DNA of 64,000 bases from Clostridium ganghwense (GTDB lineage: Bacteria > Bacillota > Clostridia > Clostridiales > Clostridiaceae). The stretch's first letter is position 1, and each line of letters begins with the position of its first letter. The notes beneath the pieces are model-generated. The model searched no databases, had not been told where the DNA came from, and worked only from the letters and a program-made list of their open reading frames with translations. Of this stretch, positions 1 to 9,364 are shown in pieces. The stretch is taken from the NCBI RefSeq assembly GCF_026735165.1, contig NZ_JAPQES010000007.1, positions 62,001 through 126,000 on the forward strand, in the 5' to 3' direction. Made by a program: the position numbers and the translations under genes.

Positions 1-237
1 AGACCTGTTTCAAGAGTTCAAATAGATGCTATAGCAGATGAAGTTGAGAAAAAAATGTGTAATGAAATGCTTACAGAAATAAAATCAGAATATATAGGTG
101 AAATGATAATGGAAAAATTGAAAAAAATCGATGAAGTTTCATATGTAAGGTTTGCATCTGTATATAGACAATTTAAGGATATTAATACTTTTATAGAAGA
201 AATAAAAAACTTAATGTCTGACAAAAAAATGCCCTGA
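1..237 (+). CDS. nrdR: Transcriptional repressor NrdR, C-terminal part (partial)
   Basis: Open from the first base of the window in frame 1 to a TGA at 235-237, so the N-terminal zinc-finger part lies outside. The visible 78 residues begin RPVSRVQIDAIADEVEKK and end with the very conserved ATP-cone ending DEVSYVRFASVYRQF. NrdR is known to bind nucleotides through this ATP-cone and to repress ribonucleotide reductase genes when dATP is high. A terminator hairpin overlaps the stop codon, so this is the last gene of its transcript. No sign of damage in the visible part. Confidence 0.9.
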   Translation, partial: RPVSRVQIDAIADEVEKKMCNEMLTEIKSEYIGEMIMEKLKKIDEVSYVRFASVYRQFKDINTFIEEIKNLMSDKKMP

Positions 238-258
238 GATTTAAGAAGGGGCATTTTT
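225..258 (+). terminator. Rho-independent terminator after nrdR
   Basis: AATGCCC (228-234) pairs with GGGCATT (249-255), followed by a run of T. The left arm overlaps the nrdR stop codon. Confidence 0.75.
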
Positions 259-366
259 ATTATGTTAAAAAAAGATTAAATAAGTTAAAATGTTTTCATA
301 TATTTAATTATATTCTATAATGGTGTTACAATAATAAGTAGATAAGGAGTGTATAGATTAATAATT

Positions 367-1074
367 ATGAATACATATATAGATAACTTTCAATTGTTGA
401 AATTTTTAGAAGAAGATGCGGAAATATATTTTTCTACGTCTAAAGAAAATTTGAATTTTAATAAGAATACTGAGGAAGGAATAGAAAATATAAGTAAGCT
501 AAAAAGTTGGTTTGGTTTAAAAGAGGTAGGATATTTAAATCAAGTTCATAGTAATTTAGTATACACATATGATAGTAAAGTACATGATGGCGATGCTATA
601 ATAACAGATTTAAAGGGAGTAGCCATAGGAGTTTTTACTGCTGACTGTGTACCAGTAATTGTCTATGACAAGAAGAAAAAAGTTGCAGCAGCTGTTCATA
701 GTGGATGGCGAGGAACTATAGAAAATATTTCTATAGAAACTATAAATAAAATGATTAAAGAGTATAATACTGCTATAGAGGATTTGGTTGTATATATTGG
801 TCCTCATAATATGCAGTGCTGCTATGAAGTTAGTGAAGAATTGGTTTCAAAGTTTAAAAATCTAGAATTGTATAAGAATAGAGATATAGCAGAAGGTAGA
901 AATTTAAGTTTGCAAAAATGTATTATAGGACAGTTGAATAGTATAGGTATAAGAGATAACCAAATAAATACTTTGGATATATGTACATTTTGTTCAACAA
1001 AACACCGATTATATTCCTATAGAAAACAAAAAGAAGAAAGTGGAAGAATGTTTTCATTTATTTTTATAAAATAA
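367..1074 (+). CDS. pgeF: Polyphenol oxidase/purine nucleoside phosphorylase family protein (PgeF/YlmD)
   Basis: About 235 residues, the normal size of the family once called multicopper polyphenol oxidase. Seen motifs: TADCVP with its cysteine, AAAVHSGWRGT with the metal-binding histidine, and CTFC near the end. Members are known to be cytosolic zinc-dependent purine nucleoside phosphorylases/adenosine deaminases, and in proteobacteria PgeF also edits peptidoglycan precursors; which role applies here is not shown. A GTG at 349 in the same frame overlaps the ribosome site AAGGAG (344-349) and cannot be the start, so the ATG at 367 is chosen although its 17-base spacing is long. In Bacillus relatives sit near cell-division genes; here it lies alone before phoP. 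Confidence 0.85.
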   Translation: MNTYIDNFQLLKFLEEDAEIYFSTSKENLNFNKNTEEGIENISKLKSWFGLKEVGYLNQVHSNLVYTYDSKVHDGDAIITDLKGVAIGVFTADCVPVIVYDKKKKVAAAVHSGWRGTIENISIETINKMIKEYNTAIEDLVVYIGPHNMQCCYEVSEELVSKFKNLELYKNRDIAEGRNLSLQKCIIGQLNSIGIRDNQINTLDICTFCSTKHRLYSYRKQKEESGRMFSFIFIK

Positions 1075-1094
1075 TTTATTGGAGGTATAAATTA

Positions 1095-1790
1095 ATGGCT
1101 AATGAAAAAATTTTAATTGTAGATGATGAAGAGCATATACAAGAACTTATAAAATTTAATTTAGAAAATAATGGATATGAATCTTTATGTGCTAGTGATG
1201 GATTAGAAGCATTGAAACTAGCAAAAAAAGAATTGCCACAATTAATTTTATTAGATGTTATGCTGCCAGGAATGGACGGATATGATGTATGCAAAGAAAT
1301 TAGAAGAGATAGTATTATATCTAACACACCTATAATTATGATTACTGCTAAAGGCGAAGAATTAGATAAAATTTTAGGTTTGGAGCTAGGAGCAGATGAT
1401 TATTTGACTAAACCTTTTTCAGTAAGAGAATTAGTAGCAAGGGTAAAAGCATTACTAAGAAGAACTAGGATTCAATATATTGCAGATGTGTTTAAATTTG
1501 GAAACGTCAGTATAGATTTTCAAAAACATGAAGTATTAAAAAATGATCAAAAAATTGATTTAACATTAAAGGAGTTTGAGCTGCTTGAAGTTCTAATAAA
1601 AAATAAAGGTAGAGTTATGACAAGAGATTTTTTATTAGATAAGGTATGGGGATATGAATATATTGGCGAAACAAGAACTGTTGATGTTCATATAAGATAT
1701 TTGAGAAAAAAAATTGAAGATGATGATAAAAAACCCAAATTTATTGAAACAATAAGAGGCATAGGATATAGGTTTAATTCAGGTGAATGA
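1095..1790 (+). CDS. phoP: PhoP-type response regulator (OmpR family)
   Basis: 231 residues: receiver domain (about 1-120) with acidic pocket D10-D11, phospho-acceptor D54, T84 and K106, then a winged-helix DNA-binding domain (about 130-228) ending with a typical TRTVDVHIRYLRKKIE recognition region. The start ATG follows TTGGAGG. The kinase gene begins next to its stop codon (8 bases overlapping at the ribosome site), and the phosphate transport genes follow, so it is very likely the phosphate regulator PhoP/PhoB that binds Pho boxes at pstS. Homology alone would allow other OmpR regulators (WalR-like); context decides for PhoP. Confidence 0.88.
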   Translation: MANEKILIVDDEEHIQELIKFNLENNGYESLCASDGLEALKLAKKELPQLILLDVMLPGMDGYDVCKEIRRDSIISNTPIIMITAKGEELDKILGLELGADDYLTKPFSVRELVARVKALLRRTRIQYIADVFKFGNVSIDFQKHEVLKNDQKIDLTLKEFELLEVLIKNKGRVMTRDFLLDKVWGYEYIGETRTVDVHIRYLRKKIEDDDKKPKFIETIRGIGYRFNSGE

Positions 1791-1791
1791 T

Positions 1792-3498
1792 ATGAAGATG
1801 AAGAGTAAACTTATGTTATCCATATTAAGTACTATAATTTTAAGTTTAGCCATGATAACTGCTTTGTATATGACAATTGTAAATTACCAGCATGAAGAGA
1901 ATATTAAAAAAAGTTTAAAAGTTAACAATGAATTAGCTATAAACTTATTAAATTCAGGTGCAATTGTTGATAAAAATATATACTTTAACAATTTTAATAA
2001 ATCTAATTTTAGAGTTACTCTAATAGATAAAAATGGTGTTGTACTTTATGATTCAGATGCACAGCCAGAAGAAATGGATAATCATAATGAGAGAAAGGAA
2101 ATAGTAGAGGCAAGAAAATATAGAGAAGGATATAGTGTTAGACTTAGTAAATCATTAAAAAAGACAATGATGTATTATGCCACATCCTTTGGGGATGGAT
2201 ATGTAATTAGAAGTTCAATGCCTACAGAAGTTGTTATAGGATTTGAAGGTAAATACTTAGAATATTATGCAATTGTTTTATTGATAGTATTTTCTATATC
2301 TGTCATATTTTCTTCAAAATTATCTTATATTATAGTTAAACCTATAAAAGATTTGGAATTTATAACTTCAAGGATTGCAAAGGGAGAATTTGGTAGAAGA
2401 GTAAGTATAAATTCTAAAGATGAGATAGGACAACTTGCTAACACCTTTAATCATATGGCTGATAGACTTCAATATACATTACGAGATTCTATTGAGAAAC
2501 AAAATAAGTTAGAGGCTATATTAAAAAGTATGGATAGTGGAGTTATAGCTGTTGATAAAAGTAATAGGGTGATTAATATAAACCCTTATGCTCAAAAAAT
2601 ATTTGGAGTAGAAAAAGAAATTATTGGACAAAATTTAATGAATTGCATTCGTAATTATGAATTGCAAGATATTTTTGAGAATAATGAAGAATGTAAAGAA
2701 ATAAAAATTCTTTGGCCAGAAGAGAGAAATCTAAAAGTAAAAACGGCTGATATTATTAGTGATAATGAGCATATTGGTACTGTTGCAGTTGTACAAGATA
2801 TAACTGATATTAAAAGACTAGAAAATATGAGAAGTCAATTTGTTGCTAATGTATCTCATGAATTAAAGACACCATTGACGTCTATAAAAGGCTTTGCCGA
2901 AACATTAAGATATGTAGGAGATACTGAAACTCGAGAGAAATTCTTAGGTATAATTGATGATGAAGTAGATAGATTAACAAGGCTGATAGGTGATATATTA
3001 ACTTTATCAGATATTGAACAGCAAAGAGAGACAAAAGTGAAAGAGGTTATTGATGTAACTCCTGTAATAAAAGATGTATGCAATCTTATGAAGCATACAG
3101 CGAATACAAAAAATATTGGAATAAGGATTATAAGTGAAGCATTACCAACGATTTATGGTGATAAAGATAGATTTAAACAAATGCTTATAAATCTGACGGA
3201 TAATGCAATAAAATATTCTGAAAATGGTGATAAAGTTAATATTGGAACTAAAGTTGAAAATAATAATTGTATTATATGGGTTGAAGATACAGGACCTGGT
3301 ATATCTAAAGACCACATGCCAAGATTATTTGAAAGATTTTATAGAGTGGATAAAGCTAGATCTAGGTCTAGAGGTGGAACAGGTCTTGGGCTTGCTATAG
3401 TAAAACACATAGTTCTTAGTTTCGATGGTGAAATATTTGTAGAAAGTGAATTAGGGAAAGGAACTAAATTTACAGTTCAAATACCATTAATGAGGTAG
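1792..3498 (+). CDS. phoR: Phosphate-sensing histidine kinase PhoR
   Basis: About 568 residues. Order: membrane segment near 8-28, extracytoplasmic sensor loop, second membrane segment near 158-178, HAMP, PAS domain (with SMDSGVIAVDK), HisKA domain with phospho-histidine in VSHELKTPLTS (H356 from this start), and HATPase_c with the N box NLTDNAIKYS, DTGPGIS and GGTGLGLAIVKH. An in-frame GTG at 1783 lies inside the ribosome site AGGTG, so ATG 1792 is preferred. PhoR autophosphorylates and passes phosphate to PhoP. The PAS plus HAMP layout matches Gram-positive PhoR/WalK; placement between phoP and pstS supports PhoR. Confidence 0.87.
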   Translation: MKMKSKLMLSILSTIILSLAMITALYMTIVNYQHEENIKKSLKVNNELAINLLNSGAIVDKNIYFNNFNKSNFRVTLIDKNGVVLYDSDAQPEEMDNHNERKEIVEARKYREGYSVRLSKSLKKTMMYYATSFGDGYVIRSSMPTEVVIGFEGKYLEYYAIVLLIVFSISVIFSSKLSYIIVKPIKDLEFITSRIAKGEFGRRVSINSKDEIGQLANTFNHMADRLQYTLRDSIEKQNKLEAILKSMDSGVIAVDKSNRVININPYAQKIFGVEKEIIGQNLMNCIRNYELQDIFENNEECKEIKILWPEERNLKVKTADIISDNEHIGTVAVVQDITDIKRLENMRSQFVANVSHELKTPLTSIKGFAETLRYVGDTETREKFLGIIDDEVDRLTRLIGDILTLSDIEQQRETKVKEVIDVTPVIKDVCNLMKHTANTKNIGIRIISEALPTIYGDKDRFKQMLINLTDNAIKYSENGDKVNIGTKVENNNCIIWVEDTGPGISKDHMPRLFERFYRVDKARSRSRGGTGLGLAIVKHIVLSFDGEIFVESELGKGTKFTVQIPLMR

Positions 3499-3519
3499 AG
3501 ATTCTACCTCATTTTTTCT
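3489..3519 (+). terminator. Terminator after phoPR
   Basis: Perfect 11-bp stem AATGAGGTAGA / TCTACCTCATT with a 3-base loop, then TTTTTTC. It overlaps the phoR stop and separates phoPR from the pst genes. Confidence 0.9.
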
Positions 3520-3542
3520 TTTTGTTAATAATACTAGTTGAT

Positions 3543-3592
3543 GTTAAATTTAATTAACATTTGCATAATATATGGTTAACTTTATTAATGTA
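3543..3592 (+). promoter_or_regulatory. Candidate Pho box (PhoP-binding direct repeats) before pstS
   Basis: TTAACA (3554-3559), ATAATA (3565-3570) and TTAACT (3576-3581) are spaced exactly 11 bases apart, with a weaker GTTAAA at 3543-3548. Bacillus PhoP is known to bind TT(A/C/T)A(C/T)A-like hexamers repeated every 11 bases. The match and the position between the phoPR terminator and pstS make this the likely site of control; it is an inference. Confidence 0.5.
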
Positions 3593-3650
3593 TCATAGTT
3601 CCTGTAGAAGTTAATTAGAAGTTTAAAACTTGAATGGGGGTTTTTACAAA

Positions 3651-4562
3651 ATGAAAAGAAAATCTTTGAAAATAGTCGTTGCTGCTATGGCAATAACTCT
3701 AGTAGGAGGATTATTTGCAGGATGTGGTAAAAATGCTGCTAATAATTCAGGAAATGAAACTGCAAAAACTGGAGAAATAAGTGGTTCTATAACAGCATCA
3801 GGTTCATCAGCGCTTCAACCTTTAGCTAAAGCAGCAGCAGATATGTTTATGCAAAAACATACTAAAGCTCAAATAAATGTACAAGGTGGGGGAAGTGGTA
3901 CTGGATTATCACAAGTTGCACAAGGTGCAGTAAATATCGGGAATTCAGATCTTTACGCTGAAGAGAAATTAAAAGGTGAGAAAGCAGAATTAGCTAAAGA
4001 TTTGGTAGACCATAAAGTTTGTGCTATAGGTTTTGCAATTGTTGCTAATAAAGATATAAAAGTGGATTCATTAACAAAAGCACAAATTCAAGATATATTC
4101 GAAGGTAAAATTACTAACTGGAAAGAAGTTGGTGGAGATGATCTTAAGATAGAAGTTATTAATAGAGGAAAATCTTCTGGTACAAGAGCTACATTTATAA
4201 AGACAGTAATGGATAGTAAACAAGAAGCGGATGGAATAGGTACAACTCAAGATTCAAGTGGAGCTGTTCAAAAAGCAATTGAAGCTACTGAAGGTTCTAT
4301 TTCTTACTTAGCATTATCTTATTTTGTAAATGAAAAAGCGAAAAATGGTATGAAATTGATAAAAATTGAAGAAGTAGAAGCAACTAAAGAAAATATTACA
4401 TCAGGAAAATATCCTTTCTGGGCTTATGAACATATGTACACTAAAGGCGAACCTACAGGGTTAACAAAAACTTTCCTTGATTACATGGTTTCAGATGAAG
4501 TTAAACCAATAATTGAGAAAAAAGGTTATATACCAGCTAGTGATATAAAAGTTAAACAATAA
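3651..4562 (+). CDS. pstS: Phosphate-binding lipoprotein PstS
   Basis: 303 residues. The N-terminus MKRKSLKI, a hydrophobic stretch and the lipobox LFAGC (Cys25) show a lipoprotein signal peptide. The mature part carries TASGSSALQPL, GGGSGTGLSQ and NRGKSSGTRATF, the serine/threonine/arginine loops that hold phosphate in the PBP-like PstS family. Start chosen at ATG 3651 behind a GGGGG-rich ribosome site; an upstream ATG at 3630 would put seven extra residues before the signal peptide. First gene of the pst transport set (binding protein, then PstC, PstA, PstB), and behind a candidate Pho box, so likely induced when phosphate is low. Confidence 0.95.
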   Translation: MKRKSLKIVVAAMAITLVGGLFAGCGKNAANNSGNETAKTGEISGSITASGSSALQPLAKAAADMFMQKHTKAQINVQGGGSGTGLSQVAQGAVNIGNSDLYAEEKLKGEKAELAKDLVDHKVCAIGFAIVANKDIKVDSLTKAQIQDIFEGKITNWKEVGGDDLKIEVINRGKSSGTRATFIKTVMDSKQEADGIGTTQDSSGAVQKAIEATEGSISYLALSYFVNEKAKNGMKLIKIEEVEATKENITSGKYPFWAYEHMYTKGEPTGLTKTFLDYMVSDEVKPIIEKKGYIPASDIKVKQ

Positions 4563-4587
4563 TTGTTAAAGTAAGATAAAAGATATA

Positions 4588-4614
4588 GAGACTGGTTGTT
4601 TTACAACTGGTCTC
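4588..4614 (+). promoter_or_regulatory. Stem-loop between pstS and pstC
   Basis: GAGACTGGTTG (4588-4598) pairs over all 11 positions (two G-U) with CAACTGGTCTC (4604-4614), loop TTTTA. There is no T-run after it, so it looks like a transcript-processing or partial-attenuation hairpin that would favour pstS over the downstream membrane genes, a common layout for binding-protein genes. Confidence 0.6.
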
Positions 4615-4651
4615 AAATCACGTAAAAAATATGAGTTTGGAGTATGATGCT

Positions 4652-5542
4652 ATGAATAAGAAAAAAAATTGGCAGAAATTTAAAAATGAATATATTGGAA
4701 GAGGTTTTGCAACCTTTTGTGGGTTTTTAATAGTCATACTAACGTTAGCCATAATTGGTTTTGTAGCTTCTAAAGGTTTAAGCACTTTTTTTAAAGATGG
4801 GTATTCTTTGACAGAATTTTTATTTTCTACTACTTGGAGGCCAGATAGTGAAACACCACAATTTGGTGCATTAATATTCATTGTTGGCTCTGCACTTGTG
4901 GCTATTGGGGCGGTAATTATCAGTGCTCCTATTAGTATAGCATTAGCAGTTTTCATGAATTTGATTTCACCTAAATTAGGAAAAAAAGTACTTCAACCTG
5001 CTATGGAGTTATTTGTAGGAATTCCTTCTGTGGTATATGGATGGATAGGAATTACAGTATTAATTCCTATGCTTAAAAAAAGCTTTGGGGGAGTTGGGTT
5101 TAGTTTATTAGCTGGTATTTTAGTTTTAAGTATCATGATATTACCTATGATTACAAGTATTTCCTCTGATGCTATTAAGACTATTCCTAGGGAATATATA
5201 GAAGGTTCTTATGGATTAGGAGCAACAAGATGGCAAACGATAGTAAAAGTTATTATACCTGCTTGTAAAAGCGGTATCTTAACTGGTGTTGTTTTAGGAG
5301 TGGCAAGGGCTTTTGGTGAAGCGCTAGCTGTACAAATGGTAATAGGTAATTCTATTAAAATACCAGGAGGATTACTAGATACTACTACTACACTTACTGG
5401 TATTCTTACAATGGATATGGCTAATACAATATTTGGGACTCAATGGAATAATGCTCTTTGGTCATTGGCATTATTACTTTTAGTTATTTCATTCATATTT
5501 ATATTAATTATTAGATCTATTGGAAAAAGAGGTGAAATATAA
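4652..5542 (+). CDS. pstC: Phosphate ABC transporter permease PstC
   Basis: About 296 residues with six hydrophobic membrane segments and the binding-protein-dependent permease signature (EAA loop) around EGSYGLGATRWQTIVKV. The first segment follows the basic NKKKNWQKF region. Start: ATG 4652 lies 9 bases after TTGGAG; the upstream in-frame ATG at 4631 would overlap that site. PstC forms the membrane channel with PstA. The pstA start codon follows the stop directly, so the two are translationally coupled. Confidence 0.93.
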   Translation: MNKKKNWQKFKNEYIGRGFATFCGFLIVILTLAIIGFVASKGLSTFFKDGYSLTEFLFSTTWRPDSETPQFGALIFIVGSALVAIGAVIISAPISIALAVFMNLISPKLGKKVLQPAMELFVGIPSVVYGWIGITVLIPMLKKSFGGVGFSLLAGILVLSIMILPMITSISSDAIKTIPREYIEGSYGLGATRWQTIVKVIIPACKSGILTGVVLGVARAFGEALAVQMVIGNSIKIPGGLLDTTTTLTGILTMDMANTIFGTQWNNALWSLALLLLVISFIFILIIRSIGKRGEI

Positions 5543-6409
5543 TTGAACGCAAAAAAAGCAGATAAGATTGCTACTGCTGTATTATATATAATTTCTGCAT
5601 TGGTAGTATTTCTTCTTATGGGACTTATTGGATATATACTTTATCATGGAAGATATTGTTTGGATCCTAATTTTATATTTGGTAAACCATCCATAGATGC
5701 AGGCGGAGGAATTGGACTTCACCTTTTCAATTCATTCTATATGCTTGTTATATCGTTGATTATAACAGTGCCTTTGGGAGTTGGAGCTGGTATTTATTTA
5801 GCTGAATATGCAAAAGAAGGTAAATTATTAAATATTATAAGATTATGTATAGAAACAATGGCATCTCTGCCATCTATAGTTGTTGGCTTGTTTGGACTTT
5901 TGGTCTTTGTAAATATGACTGGATGGGGGTATTCTATTTTTGCAGGTGCTATGGCTATAACTATATTAAATTTACCCGCAATGACAAGAGTAAGTGAAAA
6001 TGCAATAATTGAAGCTTCAAAAAAAGTAAAAGAGGCAAGTTTAGGATTGGGTGCAACTCAATGGCAAACTATAGTTAAAGTAATTTTACCTTCAGCAATA
6101 CCTCAAATATTAACAGGAGTAATTTTAGCTGCTGGTAGAATATTTGGTGAAGCAGCAGCACTTTTATATACAGCAGGAATGAGTGCTCCTCTTGTGAAGA
6201 TTAGTGATGGTTCTGCATTTGATTTATTTAGACCAGCTGAAACTTTAGCTGTGTATATATGGCAGCTGAATTCGGAAGGTATGGTTCCAGATGCTACAAA
6301 AATAGCTAATGGTGCATCAGCAGTGCTTATTATCATGGTACTTTTATTTAATATTGTAGCTAGAATAATAGGTAAAAAGATATACGAAAATTATGCAGGA
6401 ACTAAATAA
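5543..6409 (+). CDS. pstA: Phosphate ABC transporter permease PstA
   Basis: 288 residues, six membrane segments and EAA loop (KEASLGLGATQWQTIVKV), closely parallel to PstC as expected for this pair. It starts with TTG immediately after the pstC TAA, with GAGGTGA as ribosome site inside the end of pstC. Partner of PstC in the phosphate channel. pstB follows after 12 bases. Confidence 0.93.
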   Translation: MNAKKADKIATAVLYIISALVVFLLMGLIGYILYHGRYCLDPNFIFGKPSIDAGGGIGLHLFNSFYMLVISLIITVPLGVGAGIYLAEYAKEGKLLNIIRLCIETMASLPSIVVGLFGLLVFVNMTGWGYSIFAGAMAITILNLPAMTRVSENAIIEASKKVKEASLGLGATQWQTIVKVILPSAIPQILTGVILAAGRIFGEAAALLYTAGMSAPLVKISDGSAFDLFRPAETLAVYIWQLNSEGMVPDATKIANGASAVLIIMVLLFNIVARIIGKKIYENYAGTK

Positions 6410-6421
6410 GGGGGAAACTAT

Positions 6422-7174
6422 ATGAATATAATGCAAGTTAACAAATTAAATTTATTTTATGGAACAAAACAAGCTTTAAAAGATATTGATTTACCTATAA
6501 ATAAGAATGCTGTTACAGCATTAATAGGTCCATCTGGGTGTGGTAAATCTACTTTTTTGCGATGTTTAAATAGAATGAATGATTTAATTGAAAGTGTAAA
6601 AATTGATGGTGAAGTAATATATGAAGGACAAAATATATATAAATCCAATTATGATGTTATTGAACTTAGAAAAAAAGTTGGTATGGTGTTTCAAAGACCC
6701 AATCCATTTCCTATGAGTATATATGATAATATAGCATATGGGCCTAAAATTCATGGAATAAAAAGCAAAAGTAAATTGGATGAAATTGTTGAAAAAAGTT
6801 TAAAAGGTGCAGCGCTTTGGGATGAAGTAAAGGATAGACTTAAAAAAAGTGCTATTGGACTTTCGGGGGGACAGCAGCAAAGACTTTGTATTGCAAGAAC
6901 TCTTGCAGTAGAACCAGAAGTCATTTTAATGGATGAGCCTACATCGGCATTAGATCCAATTTCTACTTTGAAAGTAGAAGAGCTTATGGATGTTCTAAAA
7001 AAAGATTATACAGTAGTAATTGTTACTCATAATATGCAGCAAGCAGGAAGAATATCTGATAATACAGCCTTTTTCTATAATGGTATTATTGTTGAATATG
7101 GAAAAACAGAAGATATTTTTTACAAACCTAAAGACAAGAGAACAGAGGATTATATTACTGGTAGATTTGGTTGA
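6422..7174 (+). CDS. pstB: Phosphate ABC transporter ATP-binding protein PstB
   Basis: 250 residues, the usual PstB size. Walker [10 protein letters not shown], the PstB-typical [21 protein letters not shown] signature LSGGQQQR, Walker [14 protein letters not shown] and the H-loop VTHNMQQA are all present. It powers phosphate uptake on the inner face of the PstCA channel. A GGGGGAAAC ribosome site precedes the ATG. Fourth gene of the pst set, followed by phoU. Confidence 0.96.
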   Translation: MNIMQVNKLNLFYGTKQALKDIDLPINKNAVTALIGPSGCGKSTFLRCLNRMNDLIESVKIDGEVIYEGQNIYKSNYDVIELRKKVGMVFQRPNPFPMSIYDNIAYGPKIHGIKSKSKLDEIVEKSLKGAALWDEVKDRLKKSAIGLSGGQQQRLCIARTLAVEPEVILMDEPTSALDPISTLKVEELMDVLKKDYTVVIVTHNMQQAGRISDNTAFFYNGIIVEYGKTEDIFYKPKDKRTEDYITGRFG

Positions 7175-7218
7175 TACTATTTATATGTTTATTAAAATAA
7201 TAAGAAAAGAGGTGCATT

Positions 7219-7878
7219 ATGTCTCCAAGAAAAGTTTTTGAAATGGAATTAAATCAATTACACAATGATTTATTAAGAATGGGTAGTATTGTTGAAAAGC
7301 AAATTCATAAATGTATAAAAGCTTTAGTAGAACAAGATGTGAAATTAGCAGAAGAAGTTATAAAAAATGATGATATTGTAGATAAATTGATGCGTGAGAT
7401 AGAAGATAAAAGTATTAAGCTTATAGCCATGCAGCAGCCAATAGCTACTGACTTAAGATTTATATTTACATGTATAAATATTGTTACGGATTTAGAAAGA
7501 ATGGCAGATCATGCAGTAGATATCGCCAAGATTGCCATTAGATTAAAAAATCAAGTATATATTAAAGAACTCGTTGATATACCTAAAATGGGTCAAATTG
7601 TAAGTGGCATGATCAAGGATGGATTGGATACGTATGTTGAAAGAGACTTAGATAGTGCATATGAAATATCTAAAAGAGATGATATTATAGATGAGATATA
7701 TAATAATGTATTTAATGAACTGATGTCAGCTATGACGCAGGATAAGAATAAGATTGAACAGGCAACTCAATTTTTATTTGTATGTAAGTTCTTGGAGAGA
7801 ATTGCAGATCATGTAACAAATATATGTGAATGGACTATATACATTGTAACAGGTGAACAAGTAGATTTAAATGAATAG
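7219..7878 (+). CDS. phoU: Phosphate signalling protein PhoU
   Basis: 219 residues, all helical, with the two repeated PhoU motifs: DLRFIFTCINIVTDLERMADHA in the first half and a matching FLFVCKFLERIADHVTNI in the second. These E-x3-D repeats bind metal. PhoU links Pst transport to PhoR activity and dampens the regulon when phosphate is plentiful. Start ATG behind AGAGGTG. Ends the operon with a terminator. Confidence 0.94.
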   Translation: MSPRKVFEMELNQLHNDLLRMGSIVEKQIHKCIKALVEQDVKLAEEVIKNDDIVDKLMREIEDKSIKLIAMQQPIATDLRFIFTCINIVTDLERMADHAVDIAKIAIRLKNQVYIKELVDIPKMGQIVSGMIKDGLDTYVERDLDSAYEISKRDDIIDEIYNNVFNELMSAMTQDKNKIEQATQFLFVCKFLERIADHVTNICEWTIYIVTGEQVDLNE

Positions 7879-7889
7879 TAAAAGATACT

Positions 7890-7919
7890 AACAGCCTAAA
7901 ATTAAAAGGGCTGTTTTTA
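7890..7919 (+). terminator. Terminator after phoU
   Basis: AACAGCC (7890-7896) pairs with GGCTGTT (7909-7915), followed by T-run. End of the pst-phoU unit. Confidence 0.8.
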
Positions 7920-7969
7920 TTTATAATAATTAATATTAAGAAATATACTTTTAGATAGCTTGTCAAATC

Positions 7970-7999
7970 TTGACTAGATTATTAAATTAATGATAATAT
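7970..7999 (+). promoter_or_regulatory. Candidate SigA promoter for der
   Basis: TTGACT (7970-7975), 18-base spacer, TAATAT (7994-7999); der starts 48 bases further. Confidence 0.5.
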
Positions 8000-8046
8000 A
8001 ATCTAATGAAATATATGAGTACATATATGATAAGGAGGAGAAAAGA

Positions 8047-9363
8047 ATGGGTAAACCGATAGTTGCAATAGTTGGAAGACCTAATGTAGGTAAATCCACT
8101 TTGTTTAATAAATTAGCAGGTAAAAGAATAGCGATAGTTGAGGATACACCAGGAGTTACTAGAGACAGAATTTATGCAGAAGCTGAATGGCTAACTCATA
8201 AATTTACAATGATTGATACAGGAGGAATAGAACCGGAGAATAGTGATATTATTGTTGCACAAATGAGAAGACAGGCAGAAATGGCTATTGAAATGGCTGA
8301 TGTTATAATGTTTATTGTTGATGGAAAACAAGGATTAACTGATGCTGATAATGAGGTAGCACATATGCTTCGTAAATCACAAAAACAGGTTGTATTAGTA
8401 GTAAATAAAATAGATAGAAACGCTTTAGAAGATAGCATTTATGAATTTTATAATTTAGGTATAGGAGAACCAATAGCTATATCTGCATCTCAGGGATTAG
8501 GACTAGGAGATATGTTAGATGAAGTTGTTGAAAAATTTCCTTCAAAGGATTATGAAGAAGAAGAGGATGAATATGTAAGAATAGCTATGGTTGGAAGGCC
8601 TAATGTAGGAAAATCTTCTTTAATAAACAAAATTCTAGGAGAAGAAAAACATATAGTTAGTAATATACCGGGAACAACTAGAGATGCTGTAGATAGTTAT
8701 ATAGAAAGAGAAGAAGGAAAATTTATTTTAGTAGATACTGCTGGACTTAGAAGAAAAAGTAAAATTAAAGAACAAATTGAAAGATATAGTGCAGTTAGAA
8801 CACTTGCTGCTATAGAAAATGCAGATGTATGTATCCTTATGATAGATGCAACTGAAGGTGTAGCAGAACAAGATGAAAAGATAATAGGATATGCTCATGA
8901 AATGAATAAAGCTATAATGATAGTTGTTAATAAATGGGATCTAATAGAAAAAGACGATAAGACAATGAATAAATTTAAAAATGAATTAAGACACAAACTA
9001 TCATTTTTAAGTTATGCTCCTTTCTTATTTATTTCAGCAAAGACTGGGCAAAGGGTACATAAAGTTTTAAGTATGGCTAAAGAATGTTATGGCAGCTATA
9101 CAAAAAGAATAAAAACAGGTGTGTTAAATGAGGTGATAAGTAAAGCTGTAATGATGAAAGAGCCTCCAATTGTAGGTTTAAATAGATTGAAGATTTATTA
9201 TGTTACTCAAGTTGGAGTAAAGCCTCCGACATTTGTGTTTTTTGTTAACAATCCAGCATTGCTACATTTTTCATATGAAAGATATCTTCAAAATCAGTTA
9301 AGAGAAAGTTTTGATTTTAATGGAACAGGAATTAAATTTAGATTTAGAGAAAGGAAGGAATAA
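8047..9363 (+). CDS. der: Ribosome biogenesis GTPase Der (EngA)
   Basis: 438 residues with two GTPase domains in tandem: G1 motifs GRPNVGKST (about 9-17) and GRPNVGKSS (about 183-191), G3 DTGG and DTAG, G4 NKID and NKWD, then the KH-like C-terminal domain ([11 protein letters not shown]). Der is essential for 50S subunit maturation. Strong AAGGAGGAG ribosome site. The gpsA start follows one base after its stop. In many firmicutes plsY sits between der and gpsA; it is not here. Confidence 0.97.
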   Translation: MGKPIVAIVGRPNVGKSTLFNKLAGKRIAIVEDTPGVTRDRIYAEAEWLTHKFTMIDTGGIEPENSDIIVAQMRRQAEMAIEMADVIMFIVDGKQGLTDADNEVAHMLRKSQKQVVLVVNKIDRNALEDSIYEFYNLGIGEPIAISASQGLGLGDMLDEVVEKFPSKDYEEEEDEYVRIAMVGRPNVGKSSLINKILGEEKHIVSNIPGTTRDAVDSYIEREEGKFILVDTAGLRRKSKIKEQIERYSAVRTLAAIENADVCILMIDATEGVAEQDEKIIGYAHEMNKAIMIVVNKWDLIEKDDKTMNKFKNELRHKLSFLSYAPFLFISAKTGQRVHKVLSMAKECYGSYTKRIKTGVLNEVISKAVMMKEPPIVGLNRLKIYYVTQVGVKPPTFVFFVNNPALLHFSYERYLQNQLRESFDFNGTGIKFRFRERKE

Positions 9364-9364
9364 C

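Noticed and set aside
349-366. GTG 349 as start of pgeF
   Set aside because: It overlaps the AAGGAG ribosome site.
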